Shown here: in pieces, positions 33,802 to 42,170 of the stretch
Numbering within the stretch: the first letter of the stretch is position 1
Layout: every line of letters starts with the position of its first letter
Assembly: GCA_964456625.1 (NCBI GenBank)
Contig: CAYWBO010000003.1
Location: forward strand, 26,370 to 90,369
Length of the DNA: 64,000 bases
Source: Sulfidibacterium sp964456625
GTDB taxonomy: Bacteria; Bacteroidota; Bacteroidia; Bacteroidales; F082
Reading direction: 5' to 3'
The notes under the pieces: generated by a model
The model's input: the letters and a program-made list of their open reading frames with translations, nothing else
Database searches by the model: none
Told to the model about the DNA's origin: nothing
Program-made: the position numbers and the translations under genes

Positions 33802-34911
33802 ATGGAAAAACACCTTTTCATCAACGATCGCATTTTCAGAGCTTCTCTTTTCACTGCCGCGGTGATCATTATCCTTGCCGGTGTGATGATGGCAGAGTCG
33901 ATCATCACCATGTTGTTGATGGCTTTTTTCATCAGTGTGATCGGCGCTCACCTGGTTTCGTGGATTGATGAGAAGAAAGTGCCGCATGTGCTCTCTGTCA
34001 TTATCGTGATGCTTGGCATCTTACTGATCATTCTGGGTTTGAGCAGCATTATCGGTGGTTCTGTTTCCAGTTTTACCTCCCATCTGGGAAAATATGAAAA
34101 TCGTCTTACGGGCATTATATCTTCTGTAAATCAGGAATTTACACGATTTGGTTTCAATTTCTCCACGCAAAAAATCACCCAGATGTTCGACCCGGTCAAG
34201 ATTCTGGATATTACCGCGTCCACACTGGGACAACTGGGAAATGTGATGAGCAACACCACGCTGATCTTTTTCATTGTGTTGTTTGTCTTGCTTGAAATGA
34301 AAAGTATTTCCCTGAAATCCAAGATTTTCGGCGCTTCTTCTGCCGGAAAAACGATGAAGAACCTTTCTCGTATTGAAAGAAGTGTACGGCATTACCTGGT
34401 CATCAAGACGGTTGTCAGTTTGATGACCGGGATTCTGATAGGGATCTGGTTGAGTATCCTGGGTGTTGAATACGCCATTCTGTGGGCGCTGATCGCCTTT
34501 TTGCTGAACTATATCCCGAACATTGGTTCGATCATCGCCGCGATTCCGGCTATGTTATTTACCTGGATTCAGCTGGGATTTATTCCCATGATCTGGGTCG
34601 CCGTGGGTTATCTGGCCGTCAACCTGCTGATCGGTTATTTCTTCGAGCCGAGGATCATGGGACGCGGCATGGGACTTTCCACACTGGTGGTGTTCCTCTC
34701 CCTGATCGTTTGGGGATATGTGCTTGGGGTTGTGGGGATGTTCCTATCGGTGCCGCTGACCATGACGCTGAAGATTATCCTGGAATACAACGAAAATACC
34801 AAGGCGCTGGCCGCCATGCTGGGTACTGATGAGGAAGCACTAAAACTGATCAACGAAAAGGAGCTGCGCCGTCTTAATAATAACCCGGAAAATTTTTCAG
34901 AGCAACAATAG
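33802..34911 (+). CDS. AI-2E family transporter (permease)
   Basis: A 369-residue inner-membrane protein of the AI-2E/PerM family. About seven to eight hydrophobic segments are visible: a pair near the N-terminus (ASLFTAAVIIILAGVM, ITMLLMAFFISVIG), a third at about 65-85, and a C-terminal block from about 195 (VIKTVVSLMTGILIGIWLSILG, LWALIAFLLNYIPNIGSIIAAIPAML, the family-typical NYIPNIGS). Substrates are poorly known: autoinducer-2 export for one member, Na+/H+ exchange for others. The start codon is fixed by the promoter. No quorum-sensing genes are nearby. Confidence 0.87.
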   Translation: MEKHLFINDRIFRASLFTAAVIIILAGVMMAESIITMLLMAFFISVIGAHLVSWIDEKKVPHVLSVIIVMLGILLIILGLSSIIGGSVSSFTSHLGKYENRLTGIISSVNQEFTRFGFNFSTQKITQMFDPVKILDITASTLGQLGNVMSNTTLIFFIVLFVLLEMKSISLKSKIFGASSAGKTMKNLSRIERSVRHYLVIKTVVSLMTGILIGIWLSILGVEYAILWALIAFLLNYIPNIGSIIAAIPAMLFTWIQLGFIPMIWVAVGYLAVNLLIGYFFEPRIMGRGMGLSTLVVFLSLIVWGYVLGVVGMFLSVPLTMTLKIILEYNENTKALAAMLGTDEEALKLINEKELRRLNNNPENFSEQQ

Positions 34912-34976
34912 AATTAAAAGCATTGCGGGCATCCTATTTAGCATGATTATATGATATTTTCTATTGCTTTTCTCAG

Positions 34977-34984
34977 TATTTTTG
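34977..34984 (+). promoter_or_regulatory. -7 promoter box of glnS
   Basis: TATTTTTG, 27 nt before ATG 35012. It lies within a longer in-frame opening (from 34964), so ATG 35012 is the start. Confidence 0.65.
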
Positions 34985-35011
34985 CCCCCTTATTTAAATA
35001 AACATTTTTGT

Positions 35012-36688
35012 ATGGAACCGGCCGAAGGCAACATTAAGTCACTTAATTTTATAGAGTCGATTATTGAAGACGACCTTAAAAAAGGAAAGCATAAGGAAAG
35101 GATTCATTTTCGTTTTCCACCGGAACCCAATGGTTTTCTGCACATCGGTCATGCCAAAGCTATTTGCCTGAATTTTGGACTGGCAGAAAGGTACAACGGA
35201 CTTTGCAATTTACGTTTTGACGATACCAATCCTACCAAGGAGGAGACAAAATATGTGGAGTCCATCCAGGAAGATATCCGCTGGCTCGGATTTCAGTGGC
35301 ACGATAAACCGTTTTATGCTTCCGATTATTTTGATCAGCTTTATGAATGGGCAGTTCAGATGATCAAAGACGGCAAAGCTTATGTGGATGAACAAACTCA
35401 GGAAACCATCAGCCAGCAACGGGGAATTCCGACCCGTCCCGGAACGGAAAGTCCATACAGAAATCGTTCTGTGGAGGAAAATCTTGCCCTTTTCGAAAGG
35501 ATGAAAAACGGAGAGATCCAGGATGGCACGATGGTGTTGCGCGCCAAAGTGGATATGAATTCTCCCAACATGCACATGCGCGACCCGATTATGTACCGTG
35601 TGCTGCATGCCCATCATCACAGGACTAAAGACAAATGGAATATTTATCCCATGTACGATTATGCCCACGGGCAGTCGGACTATATCGAAGGCATCACCCA
35701 TTCGTTGTGCACGCTGGAGTTTGAAATTCACCGTCCGCTTTACGACTGGTTTCTTGATCAGGTAGCCGACGGCCCAAGGCCGCGGCAGATTGAATTTGCC
35801 CGCCTGAACCTGAGTTATACCGTGATGAGCAAACGCAAGTTGCTGGAGCTTGTGAATAAGGCGCTGGTGTCCGGCTGGGACGATCCCCGGATGCCTACTA
35901 TTTCGGGCTTGCGTCGCCGCGGCTACACCCCGGAATCCATCCGTGATTTTGCCGACCGTATCGGTATTGCCAAACGCGACAATGTAATTGATGTGAGTCT
36001 GCTGGAGTTCAGCGTGCGCGAACATCTGAATAAAGTGGCTCCCCGTGTTTTCAGCGTGCTGGATCCAGTCAAGGTTATTCTGACCAACTATCCTGAAGAT
36101 AAGGTGGAGGTTCTGGAAATTGAAAACAATCCGGAAGATCCGGAAAGCGGAAAAAGGAAAATTCCTTTCTCAAGGGAATTGTACATCGAGCGTGAGGACT
36201 TCATGGAAAATCCACCGAAAAAATTCTTCCGGCTGGGACCCGGAACCGAGGTTCGTCTGAAAGGCGCTTACATTATCAAATGTGAGAACTACAAGACAGA
36301 TGAAAATGGTAAAATTACTGAAATCTACTGTACTTACGATGAAGGAACCAAAAGCGGCGGACACGACCAGCGGAAAGTGAAAGGAACCTTGCACTGGGTT
36401 TCGGTACCGCATGCCATAGATGCGGAAGTCAGGCTTTACGACCGGCTTTTCTTGGATGAAGATCCTGCCGGGCACAAAGAAGTCGACTTTAAAGAATTTT
36501 TAAATCCCGACTCACTGAAAGTGCTGCAGAATTGCAAGCTGGAGCCTTCGCTTCAGGATGCTGTTGCCGGAGACAAGTTTCAGTTCCAGCGTTTGGGATA
36601 TTTCTGCGTTGACCTGGACAGCAAGCCGGGACACATCGTCTTTAACAGGACCGTGCCGTTGCGTGACAGCTGGGCCAAGAAAAACTGA
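35012..36688 (+). CDS. glnS: Glutaminyl-tRNA synthetase
   Basis: The 558-residue class I synthetase charges tRNA-Gln. The HIGH motif appears as GFLHIGHAK, and the KMSKS equivalent as VMSKRKL. GlnRS-specific features include FPPEPNGFLHIGHAKAIC-type opening, LRFDDTNP, the acceptor-binding region DYIEGITHSLCTLEFE, and the C-terminal anticodon-binding beta-barrels (about 345-558). Its presence implies direct Gln-tRNA formation rather than sole reliance on GatCAB. It ends 17 bp from the convergent DUF4442 gene, with no separate terminator hairpin noticed. Confidence 0.96.
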   Translation: MEPAEGNIKSLNFIESIIEDDLKKGKHKERIHFRFPPEPNGFLHIGHAKAICLNFGLAERYNGLCNLRFDDTNPTKEETKYVESIQEDIRWLGFQWHDKPFYASDYFDQLYEWAVQMIKDGKAYVDEQTQETISQQRGIPTRPGTESPYRNRSVEENLALFERMKNGEIQDGTMVLRAKVDMNSPNMHMRDPIMYRVLHAHHHRTKDKWNIYPMYDYAHGQSDYIEGITHSLCTLEFEIHRPLYDWFLDQVADGPRPRQIEFARLNLSYTVMSKRKLLELVNKALVSGWDDPRMPTISGLRRRGYTPESIRDFADRIGIAKRDNVIDVSLLEFSVREHLNKVAPRVFSVLDPVKVILTNYPEDKVEVLEIENNPEDPESGKRKIPFSRELYIEREDFMENPPKKFFRLGPGTEVRLKGAYIIKCENYKTDENGKITEIYCTYDEGTKSGGHDQRKVKGTLHWVSVPHAIDAEVRLYDRLFLDEDPAGHKEVDFKEFLNPDSLKVLQNCKLEPSLQDAVAGDKFQFQRLGYFCVDLDSKPGHIVFNRTVPLRDSWAKKN

Positions 36689-36705
36689 TCTAAAATTATC
36701 TGAAA

Positions 36706-37221
36706 TTATTTTTTCCCTGCTTTTGATTTGCGCAGGTGATTGTGGTATTCTTTGTCAGCGATGTAAAGAAGCTTCTCCACCGTGGCATAAATGGTGCCGT
36801 TGTTGTCCACAAAACTGGCCGGCAGGCTTAGGTGCATCTTTTTGTTGGCCGCTACCTCTTTTTTGATTTCTTCCAACAGTTCATTGGTAATTAAAAACCT
36901 GGCAATCACAGTTTTGTCGACGGGTCTCAAAAAACGGACACTCGCCTCTTTGTCCCAAACCACATAATCTTTCCCCAGAATATTGATGAGTTGCACCATG
37001 TACATCGGGTCGAGGGCACCGAAGATGCTTCCGCCGAAAACGGTCCCCACGTAATTCTTTGTTCGCCAGTAAAGCCGCAACCTGACGTGAATTTCCCTGT
37101 AATCGGAAGAAATGAATTTTACCCGGGCGCCGGTGCTGCGGTATGCCGGAAAGAAATTGAAATACAATCTTCTGATCCGTGTTGCACGGCTCTCTTTCTT
37201 TTCGGTTTCAAAAAGCTTCAC
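36706..37221 (-). CDS. DUF4442 hotdog-fold protein (thioesterase-like)
   Basis: A 171-residue protein of the DUF4442 family, which has the hotdog fold of acyl-CoA thioesterases. The typical stretch NYVGTVFGGSIFGALDPMYMVQLINILG contains the central hotdog helix, followed by KEASVRFLRPVDKTVIARF. No catalytic residue can be named with certainty. It is on the same strand as, and 22 bp downstream of, manA, so co-transcription is likely although no functional link is known. Confidence 0.8.
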   Translation of the reverse strand: MKLFETEKKESRATRIRRLYFNFFPAYRSTGARVKFISSDYREIHVRLRLYWRTKNYVGTVFGGSIFGALDPMYMVQLINILGKDYVVWDKEASVRFLRPVDKTVIARFLITNELLEEIKKEVAANKKMHLSLPASFVDNNGTIYATVEKLLYIADKEYHNHLRKSKAGKK

Positions 37222-37243
37222 GTGAGATGGGTTTAATGGAATA

Positions 37244-38224
37244 TCAGGGGATGTAAACTTCCAGAAGCTTGGTGGTACCGTTGGTATCCAGCAGGATCTC
37301 TTCTATGACGTTCGGTACCAATACGGCTTCTCCTTTCCTGATCTCCAAGGTACCTTTGCTCCAGGCAATTCTTCCTGAACCTTCCACACACATGTAGATG
37401 ACAAAGGAATCCATTTCTTCCAGATTTTTGGTAATGGGCTGGTCGAACTCAAGCACATTGGTAATGAAGTACGGGCTTTTCACGAGCGTTGCCGTCCTGT
37501 TTTTGGAGGTGGCAAATTCAGTTTTGTAATGCGGTGGCACGGCATAATCGATGGCGTCCAGGGCCTGTTCTGTGTGCAGTTCCCGCTTTATCCCGGCTTC
37601 ATCAACCCGATCCCAGTCGTAGATGCGATAGGTAGCGTCTGAGTTTTGCTGGATTTCTGCCAGCAGGATGCCGGGGCCGGTAGCATGAACCCTGCCTGCG
37701 GGCATAAAAAACACGTCGCCCGCCTTCACCGTTTCATAGTTGAGGATCTCGGGAAGCTTGCTTTCGTTCAGATATTTTAAATAGAGTTCCTTGTCGATTT
37801 TTTCCTTAAAACCGATGATGAGTTGTGCATTTTCATCGGCCTGCAGGATGTACCACATTTCGGTTTTTCCGTTGGGCAGCTTTCTTTTTTGTGCCAACTC
37901 GTCATCAGGATGCACCTGAATGGACAGCCAGTCGCGGGCATCAATAAATTTCAGCAGTAATGGAAACTCATCTCCAAACGCTTCATAGACCGAATCACCT
38001 ACCAAATCACCCATGTAAACGCTGATGAGCTCGTTCAGGTCGTTGCCTTCAAGGAAGCCGTTTTGGACAATGGAAACATTGTCTTTGTACCCTGAAATGA
38101 CCCAAGCTTCGCCGCAGTTGGGCAGCTTACCGAAATCCAAATCCAGTACGGTTTTAATTTTATCGCCACCCCAGAGTTTGTCTTTAAAAAGGGGGTGGAA
38201 TTTCAGAGGATATAATGAGTTCAT
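37244..38224 (-). CDS. manA: Mannose-6-phosphate isomerase, type I
   Basis: The 326-residue cupin-fold zinc enzyme interconverts mannose-6-phosphate and fructose-6-phosphate, feeding GDP-mannose/envelope glycan synthesis or mannose use. Visible: the N-terminal FHPLFKDKLWGG, the zinc-ligand segment SIQVHPDDELA, GKTEMWYIL (Glu ligand) and AGRVHATGPGILLAEIQQNSDATYRIYDWDR (His ligand and active site). ATG 38224 is used because the promoter box at 38243-38250 falls inside the longer reading frame. DUF4442 follows after 22 bp. Confidence 0.92.
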   Translation of the reverse strand: MNSLYPLKFHPLFKDKLWGGDKIKTVLDLDFGKLPNCGEAWVISGYKDNVSIVQNGFLEGNDLNELISVYMGDLVGDSVYEAFGDEFPLLLKFIDARDWLSIQVHPDDELAQKRKLPNGKTEMWYILQADENAQLIIGFKEKIDKELYLKYLNESKLPEILNYETVKAGDVFFMPAGRVHATGPGILLAEIQQNSDATYRIYDWDRVDEAGIKRELHTEQALDAIDYAVPPHYKTEFATSKNRTATLVKSPYFITNVLEFDQPITKNLEEMDSFVIYMCVEGSGRIAWSKGTLEIRKGEAVLVPNVIEEILLDTNGTTKLLEVYIP

Positions 38225-38242
38225 TTTTTTTTCGTTGAAGGG

Positions 38243-38250
38243 CAAAACTA
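38243..38250 (-). promoter_or_regulatory. -7 promoter box of manA
   Basis: TAGTTTTG on the minus strand, 18 nt before ATG 38224. Confidence 0.6.
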
Positions 38251-38340
38251 CATAATTTTTTCCTTCTGATTTTTTTGCATTCATGTTGAAGCTTTCATCA
38301 TGTTTAAGATGCAGAAACAATCTTTTTTTACTTTTATACC

Positions 38341-38607
38341 ATGATATTCATTGGAGGCCTCTACCCAAAAACGGAGCAATATCGTTCAAACGTCAAAGAG
38401 CATTGTTTTCACTGCAACAATGACGCATACTGGATTTTACAGAAGACCCGGCAGGTGCTGAGCCTGTTTTTTCTGCCCATTGCCAGGTTTAAAACAGAAT
38501 ATTTCTATCATTGTCCCGTTTGCGGACAGGGAAGAAATCTGGATCCGGATGAATTCGACGAAAAAGCCCGTCAAGCGGAAAAGATACTCACGCAGGGTAA
38601 ACAATGA
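38341..38607 (+). CDS. Small zinc-ribbon protein
   Basis: An 88-residue protein with two CxxC knuckles: HCFHCNND (about 22-25) and YHCPVCGQG (about 57-61). Between them is a hydrophobic segment (VLSLFFLPIARFKTEYF). This matches the zinc-ribbon family common in Bacteroidota and Firmicutes, which often ends with a short membrane-associated helix. No function is known. It is 30 bp upstream of the DUF6125-like gene and may share its transcript. Confidence 0.75.
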   Translation: MIFIGGLYPKTEQYRSNVKEHCFHCNNDAYWILQKTRQVLSLFFLPIARFKTEYFYHCPVCGQGRNLDPDEFDEKARQAEKILTQGKQ

Positions 38608-38637
38608 AATTTCTATAACCTTATAAATAAAAACCGA

Positions 38638-39378
38638 ATGGAAAAATTAGAACTTAACAAAAAGGAAAAACTTGGATTGATCTTTGATTTTATGCAACGG
38701 ACTATGGTGCATTATGCCCTGTGGTACCAGGAGGTGAAAGAGAACTTTGGGGCCGAACGGGCCGCCGAAATTATGGACGACGCCTGGCAGAAAAGTTTTT
38801 CCATTCAGATGAAAAGGTTGTCAAAGGTTATGGATTTTGAGCTGGAAGACGGCTTTCCGAAAGCTTTGCTGGAGCTGGATGACAGCAAACTTGACGAACT
38901 GCGTGAAGCCGTGGCTGTTAACTGGCTGGCTAATGACGGCGTGTGGTTTCAGGCGGTGGAATTTTCGGAAGGCATGACGCCAGCCAAAAAATGCAACGAC
39001 GCCGCCTGGGGAAAATTCTCTCCTTATGAAGCGTTGCGGATTAAGAAGATCCTGAATCTTACGGAAAAACCAGGCATTGCCGGATTGAAAAAGGCGATGG
39101 CTTTCAGACTGTACGGAACGGTGAATACCCAGTCGTTTGCCAACGAAACTAAACACAGCATCGATTTCTTTATGAATGAGTGCCGCGTGCAGTCGGCGCG
39201 AAAGAGAAAGGGACTGGATGATTATCCCTGTAAATCGGGCGGGATTATCGAATACACCACTTTTGCCAAAACCATCGATTCGCGTATTAAAACCCGCATC
39301 ATCGGCTGTCCGCCGGATGTGCATCCGGATAATTGGTACTGTGGATGGCGGTTTTATATAAGTACGAATGATGAATGA
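38638..39378 (+). CDS. DUF6125 / L-2-amino-thiazoline-4-carboxylate hydrolase-like protein
   Basis: A 246-residue cytosolic protein. The N-terminal half is helical (GLIFDFMQRTMVHYALWYQEV). The C-terminal half carries RVQSARKRKGLDDYPCKSGG and a strongly conserved-looking motif IGCPPDVHPDNWYCGWRF. That motif set matches my memory of an anaerobe-associated family (DUF6125, sometimes linked to amino-thiazoline hydrolase annotation). Cys in IGCPPD and YPCKSG are candidate active-site or metal residues. No pathway context is provided by its neighbours. Confidence 0.65.
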   Translation: MEKLELNKKEKLGLIFDFMQRTMVHYALWYQEVKENFGAERAAEIMDDAWQKSFSIQMKRLSKVMDFELEDGFPKALLELDDSKLDELREAVAVNWLANDGVWFQAVEFSEGMTPAKKCNDAAWGKFSPYEALRIKKILNLTEKPGIAGLKKAMAFRLYGTVNTQSFANETKHSIDFFMNECRVQSARKRKGLDDYPCKSGGIIEYTTFAKTIDSRIKTRIIGCPPDVHPDNWYCGWRFYISTNDE

Positions 39379-39670
39379 TTATCGATGAAGTTGAAAGTCG
39401 GAAGACCGAAACTTATCATGAATCGATCAACATTCATCATTCCATCTGCGGCAGGGATTGAAGTGGAAGCTTGCCGAAAGCGCTGCGTATGAAGCTGCCG
39501 GCGGGTGGAGGCGACCGGAGGAAGCCCACGCACCGCATGTAGATACACGCAAGGGCTGAGGCAACTTGAGCGGAAAGCCCGGTTCAGCCGCCCGGAAAAG
39601 GTGGCCAGGTGACTGTGTGACGGGTGACAAAAACGCACGGTGCCAACGGCCAACGCTAACGTCAACAGCC
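39367..39670. repeat. GC-rich structured intergenic element
   Basis: A ~300-bp stretch without a convincing gene. It opens with an 11-bp inverted repeat (AATGATGAATG at 39367-39377, CATTCATCATT at 39431-39441) and continues with GC-rich, hairpin-prone DNA. Two related segments occur in it: GGATTGAAGTGGAAGC (about 39456) and CTTGAGCGGAAAGCCCGG (about 39565). The GGAAAGCCCGG type of element is one I recall as a dispersed intergenic repeat in Bacteroidota, without known function. Short frames across it have low-complexity Ser/Arg/Pro products and are not believable proteins. Confidence 0.5.
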
Positions 39671-39684
39671 ATTCGTTATTCCGA

Positions 39685-40578
39685 TTAGGTGGTTAATTTC
39701 TCCTGTAGCGATTTGAAACCTTCGCCAAGGATCTCGTTGGAGTTGAGTACCGTGACAAAAGCACGCGGGTCGATGTTGTTGATATACGACTGCAAAATGA
39801 CGGCTTCGCGGCGGTTGACCACCGTGAAAATGATCTGTTTTTCCTGCTGGTGATACATGCCGCTGCCGTGGAGCAAAGTGCCGCCGCGGTTAAGGTCGCC
39901 CATGATCTTCTTGCCGATTTCCTCGTATTTGTCGGAGATGATGAGCAGCACTTTGTCGTAGTTCATCCCTTCGAGGAATGTATCGACCACTTTGCCGGTG
40001 ATGAAGATGACGATGAGTGAGTACAGTGGTATTTTCCAGTCTCTGAAGAAAATAAGTCCGAGCAGGACGATGGTGGAATCGACCATGATCATGAGTTGGC
40101 CCACGGGAAGGCGCGTGTATTTACTGATAATCATGGCGATGATGTCGCTGCCACCGGAGGTGGCTTTGGATTTGAAGATGAGCCCCAGCCCGATACCAAG
40201 GAACAGCCCTCCGAAGATGGAAGAAAGGAGCGCATCACCCACCACAAGCGGTTTATAGCCGTAGAAATACGTGATGCCATCGTTGAAGAATGCCGTGAGG
40301 ACAAAACCCACAACAGTTTTGATTCCAAAACGAGGCCCCAGGATCTTCAGCCCGATGATAGTGAGCGGGATGTCGAATGCGAGTGCCACCATTCCCACCG
40401 GTGTGTGAAACAGATAGTGGATGATGATGGAAATGCCGTAAACACCACCCGGAACGATTTTGTAAGGGGTGATAAAAAGTACAAAACCTGAGGCCAGAAT
40501 GAACGACCCCACCACAATAAGGCTGTAATCGATGAACCACCTTTTGCTGAAGACCTTGTCTTTAATAATGAATGCCAT
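39685..40578 (-). CDS. YitT family membrane protein (DUF161/DUF2179)
   Basis: A 297-residue protein with five to six hydrophobic helices (about 17-205; FILASGFVLFITPYKIVPGGVYGISIIIHYLF, GLFLGIGLGLIFKSKATSGGSDIIAMI) followed by a cytosolic DUF2179 domain (about 215-297; VLLIISDKYEEIGKKIMGDLNRGGTLLHGSGMYHQQEKQIIFTVVNRRE). The GGVxGIS and SxGGSDI motifs are family-typical. Function is unknown; a transporter role is commonly proposed. A promoter box lies 98 nt upstream, giving an unusually long leader with a hairpin. Confidence 0.87.
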   Translation of the reverse strand: MAFIIKDKVFSKRWFIDYSLIVVGSFILASGFVLFITPYKIVPGGVYGISIIIHYLFHTPVGMVALAFDIPLTIIGLKILGPRFGIKTVVGFVLTAFFNDGITYFYGYKPLVVGDALLSSIFGGLFLGIGLGLIFKSKATSGGSDIIAMIISKYTRLPVGQLMIMVDSTIVLLGLIFFRDWKIPLYSLIVIFITGKVVDTFLEGMNYDKVLLIISDKYEEIGKKIMGDLNRGGTLLHGSGMYHQQEKQIIFTVVNRREAVILQSYINNIDPRAFVTVLNSNEILGEGFKSLQEKLTT

Positions 40579-40599
40579 GATGCCGAATTTTCATTTTCT

Positions 40600-40620
40600 G
40601 CTGCCCTATAAGAAGGCAGC
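40600..40620 (-). promoter_or_regulatory. Hairpin in the yitT leader
   Basis: GCTGCC ... GGCAGC stem with a 9-nt loop between the promoter box and start codon of the YitT-family gene; possibly a leader structure. Confidence 0.35.
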
Positions 40621-40676
40621 GGTTTATTTAATTATGTGCCTGAAAAGTAGGCCTTTAAAAAGGCGGCAAAATTAGG

Positions 40677-40684
40677 CATTTAAA
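40677..40684 (-). promoter_or_regulatory. -7 promoter box of the YitT-family gene
   Basis: TAATTTTG on the minus strand, exact TAnnTTTG, about 98 nt before the ATG at 40578. Confidence 0.5.
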
Positions 40685-40747
40685 CCGAAAGGATGATCTG
40701 TTTGTTTCAATTTTTTTAAGCTCGGAAGCAATCGGTTTCTTCATATG

Positions 40748-40787
40748 CAAAAAAAAATCCGCTCCTCATAAGGCGGATTTTTTTAGT
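40748..40787 (-). terminator. Terminator of exported repeat protein A
   Basis: AAAATCCGCC(t)...(g)GCGGATTTTT hairpin; on the minus strand it follows the stop codon of the 40810-41211 gene and ends in a long T-run. Confidence 0.8.
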
Positions 40788-40809
40788 TGCGTCTTTTTTT
40801 AACAAAAAA

Positions 40810-41211
40810 TTATCTATTAGTGAGCAACTGTTTATTTGTCTGAAGAAATTGGAAAATTTTTGCCGTATTGAACGGGATGTCGTTAACGTTTTTTTCTTCT
40901 GCAACTCTGAACACTTGGGTTAATGCCTTCTGACGCAAGCAAGTCATTGCAATTTCTTCTGTGTCAAAAGGAATGTCTTTTACTTCTTGTTCTTCGGGTA
41001 CGGTAAACTGAACCTTGAGCGCTTTTTGATATTGAGCTTCGGCAGCTATTTTAGCTGTATTGAACGGAATGTCGTTTACATATTGTTCTTCTACGGGAGC
41101 AAATGTAGTTTCGGCGAAGTAGCTTGAGTCAGCTGTGTTTGCACAGGCTGAACCGGAAAGGGCGATGAGTGTGATTGCCAACCCTGCTAAGATATTTTTT
41201 ATTGTTTTCAT
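40810..41211 (-). CDS. Small exported repeat protein A (three 32-residue repeats)
   Basis: A 133-residue protein with a signal peptide (1-24, ILAGLAITLIALSGSACA). The mature part has three copies of a repeat whose core V-[NK]-D-I-P-F-[ND]-T-x-x-I recurs at residues 45-55, 77-87 and 109-119, exactly 32 residues apart. Between cores lies a helical stretch rich in Gln, Lys and Ala. No known domain is recognised. A paralogue of identical length and repeat register is encoded 410 bp upstream. Promoter-like and palindromic elements before both genes are the same. A stress- or envelope-induced secreted protein is a reasonable guess only. Confidence 0.8.
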   Translation of the reverse strand: MKTIKNILAGLAITLIALSGSACANTADSSYFAETTFAPVEEQYVNDIPFNTAKIAAEAQYQKALKVQFTVPEEQEVKDIPFDTEEIAMTCLRQKALTQVFRVAEEKNVNDIPFNTAKIFQFLQTNKQLLTNR

Positions 41212-41265
41212 TGTTTTGTGCTTTATGTCGTTGTTATTCTTTACATCGTTTCGTACTAGCTAATA

Positions 41266-41284
41266 TACCAGTACTGTGCCAAAA
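41266..41284 (-). promoter_or_regulatory. Candidate -24/-12 (sigma-54-like) promoter of repeat protein A
   Basis: On the minus strand TTTTGGCACAGTACTGGTAT: the TTGGCAC half matches the sigma-54 -24 element, and GG-N10-G puts a G at -12, but the following base is T instead of C. The same element precedes repeat protein B. No TAnnTTTG box is seen in this upstream region. Confidence 0.45.
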
Positions 41285-41358
41285 TTTATAAATATCTATA
41301 ATACAATATATTATAAGTGATTTAAAGATCCTATTATGAGGAAAATGATACTATAAAA

Positions 41359-41384
41359 CGAACAGAATTGTTCGCTTATGAACA
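41359..41384. promoter_or_regulatory. Palindromic upstream site of repeat protein A
   Basis: CGAACAGAATTGTTCG (near-palindrome) overlapping TGTTCGCTTATGAACA (half sites TGTTC/GAACA), 79 bp upstream of the -24 GG. The same compound site lies before repeat protein B at the same distance. Confidence 0.55.
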
Positions 41385-41569
41385 ATAAAAAATTATTTTA
41401 GAGAGTATGGAATTCTTTCCGTGAACGGGGTGATTTTTTTGGTTGCCCGCAGTTTTGTGTATTGCAGCCGACGCTGATTCGGAACCCGTTATATATTGAA
41501 GTTCAATGTTTGAAGGATTTTTTGGATTTATGAAGATCAGATCCGGTCGATGAGGTAGTGCGGGGACAA

Positions 41570-41603
41570 AAAAAACCCGCCTTATTGCAGGCAGGTTTTT
41601 CAT
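41570..41603 (-). terminator. Terminator of exported repeat protein B
   Basis: AAACCCGCC ... GGCAGGTTT hairpin with an 8-base T-run on the minus strand, 20 bp after the stop of the 41621-42022 gene. It separates the two paralogues into different transcripts. Confidence 0.75.
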
Positions 41604-41620
41604 CGCAATTTAACAAAAAA

Positions 41621-42022
41621 CTATTTATTGGTGAGTAAGAGTTGGCTTGTCCGGATAGATTCGAAAACTTTTTCCGTATTAAATGGAATGTCGTTCACGT
41701 CTTTATCTTTGGGGACATTGAATATCTGGGTCAGGGCTTTATGGCGCAGATAATTCATGGCAATTTTTTCAGTATTAAACGGAATATCGTCTACATCTTT
41801 TTCTGCAGGTACGGTGAACTGAACCTGGACGGCTTTCTGATACTGAGCTTCGGCAGCTATTTTAGCTGTATTGAACGGAATGTCGTTTACATATTGCTCT
41901 TCAATAGGAGCCAATGTGGATTCGGCGAGGTAGCTTGAATCAGCCGTGTTTGCGATGGCTGAACCGGAAAGGGCGATGAGTGCGATTGCGAGCCCTGCTA
42001 AGATATTTTTTATTGTTTTCAT
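41621..42022 (-). CDS. Small exported repeat protein B (three 32-residue repeats)
   Basis: A 133-residue paralogue of repeat protein A with the same signal peptide region (differing at two positions; ending AIANTADSS). It has three DIPFNT cores at 47-52, 79-84 and 111-116, again with period 32. Core context is VNDIPFNT or VDDIPFNT in all three. The stretch before the cores is acidic/lysine-rich (PAEKDV, PKDKDV). The A copy has Cys23 and Cys91 where B has Ile and Asn, so the proteins are not fixed by disulfides. No known family is recognised. Confidence 0.8.
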   Translation of the reverse strand: MKTIKNILAGLAIALIALSGSAIANTADSSYLAESTLAPIEEQYVNDIPFNTAKIAAEAQYQKAVQVQFTVPAEKDVDDIPFNTEKIAMNYLRHKALTQIFNVPKDKDVNDIPFNTEKVFESIRTSQLLLTNK

Positions 42023-42076
42023 TGTTTTATGTTTTATGTCCTTAAGACTTTTTGTTTCGTTTTGTACTAATTGTTG

Positions 42077-42095
42077 ATCCAGTATCGTGCCAAAG
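42077..42095 (-). promoter_or_regulatory. Candidate -24/-12 (sigma-54-like) promoter of repeat protein B
   Basis: On the minus strand TTTGGCACGATACTGGAT: TTGGCACG matches the sigma-54 -24 consensus fully, and GG-N10-G is present with A in place of the -11 C. It aligns without gaps with the element at 41266-41284. Confidence 0.5.
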
Positions 42096-42170
42096 TCTGT
42101 AATCTATTAAAATACAAGCAAATAAACATAAATATCAAATCTTTTGGAAGGGGTTTATGATTGTATAAAA

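Noticed and set aside
39427..39672. Short minus-strand frames in the GC-rich intergenic element
   Set aside because: Overlapping frames with Ser/Arg/Pro/Ala-rich products and no start or homology; better explained as structured non-coding DNA.
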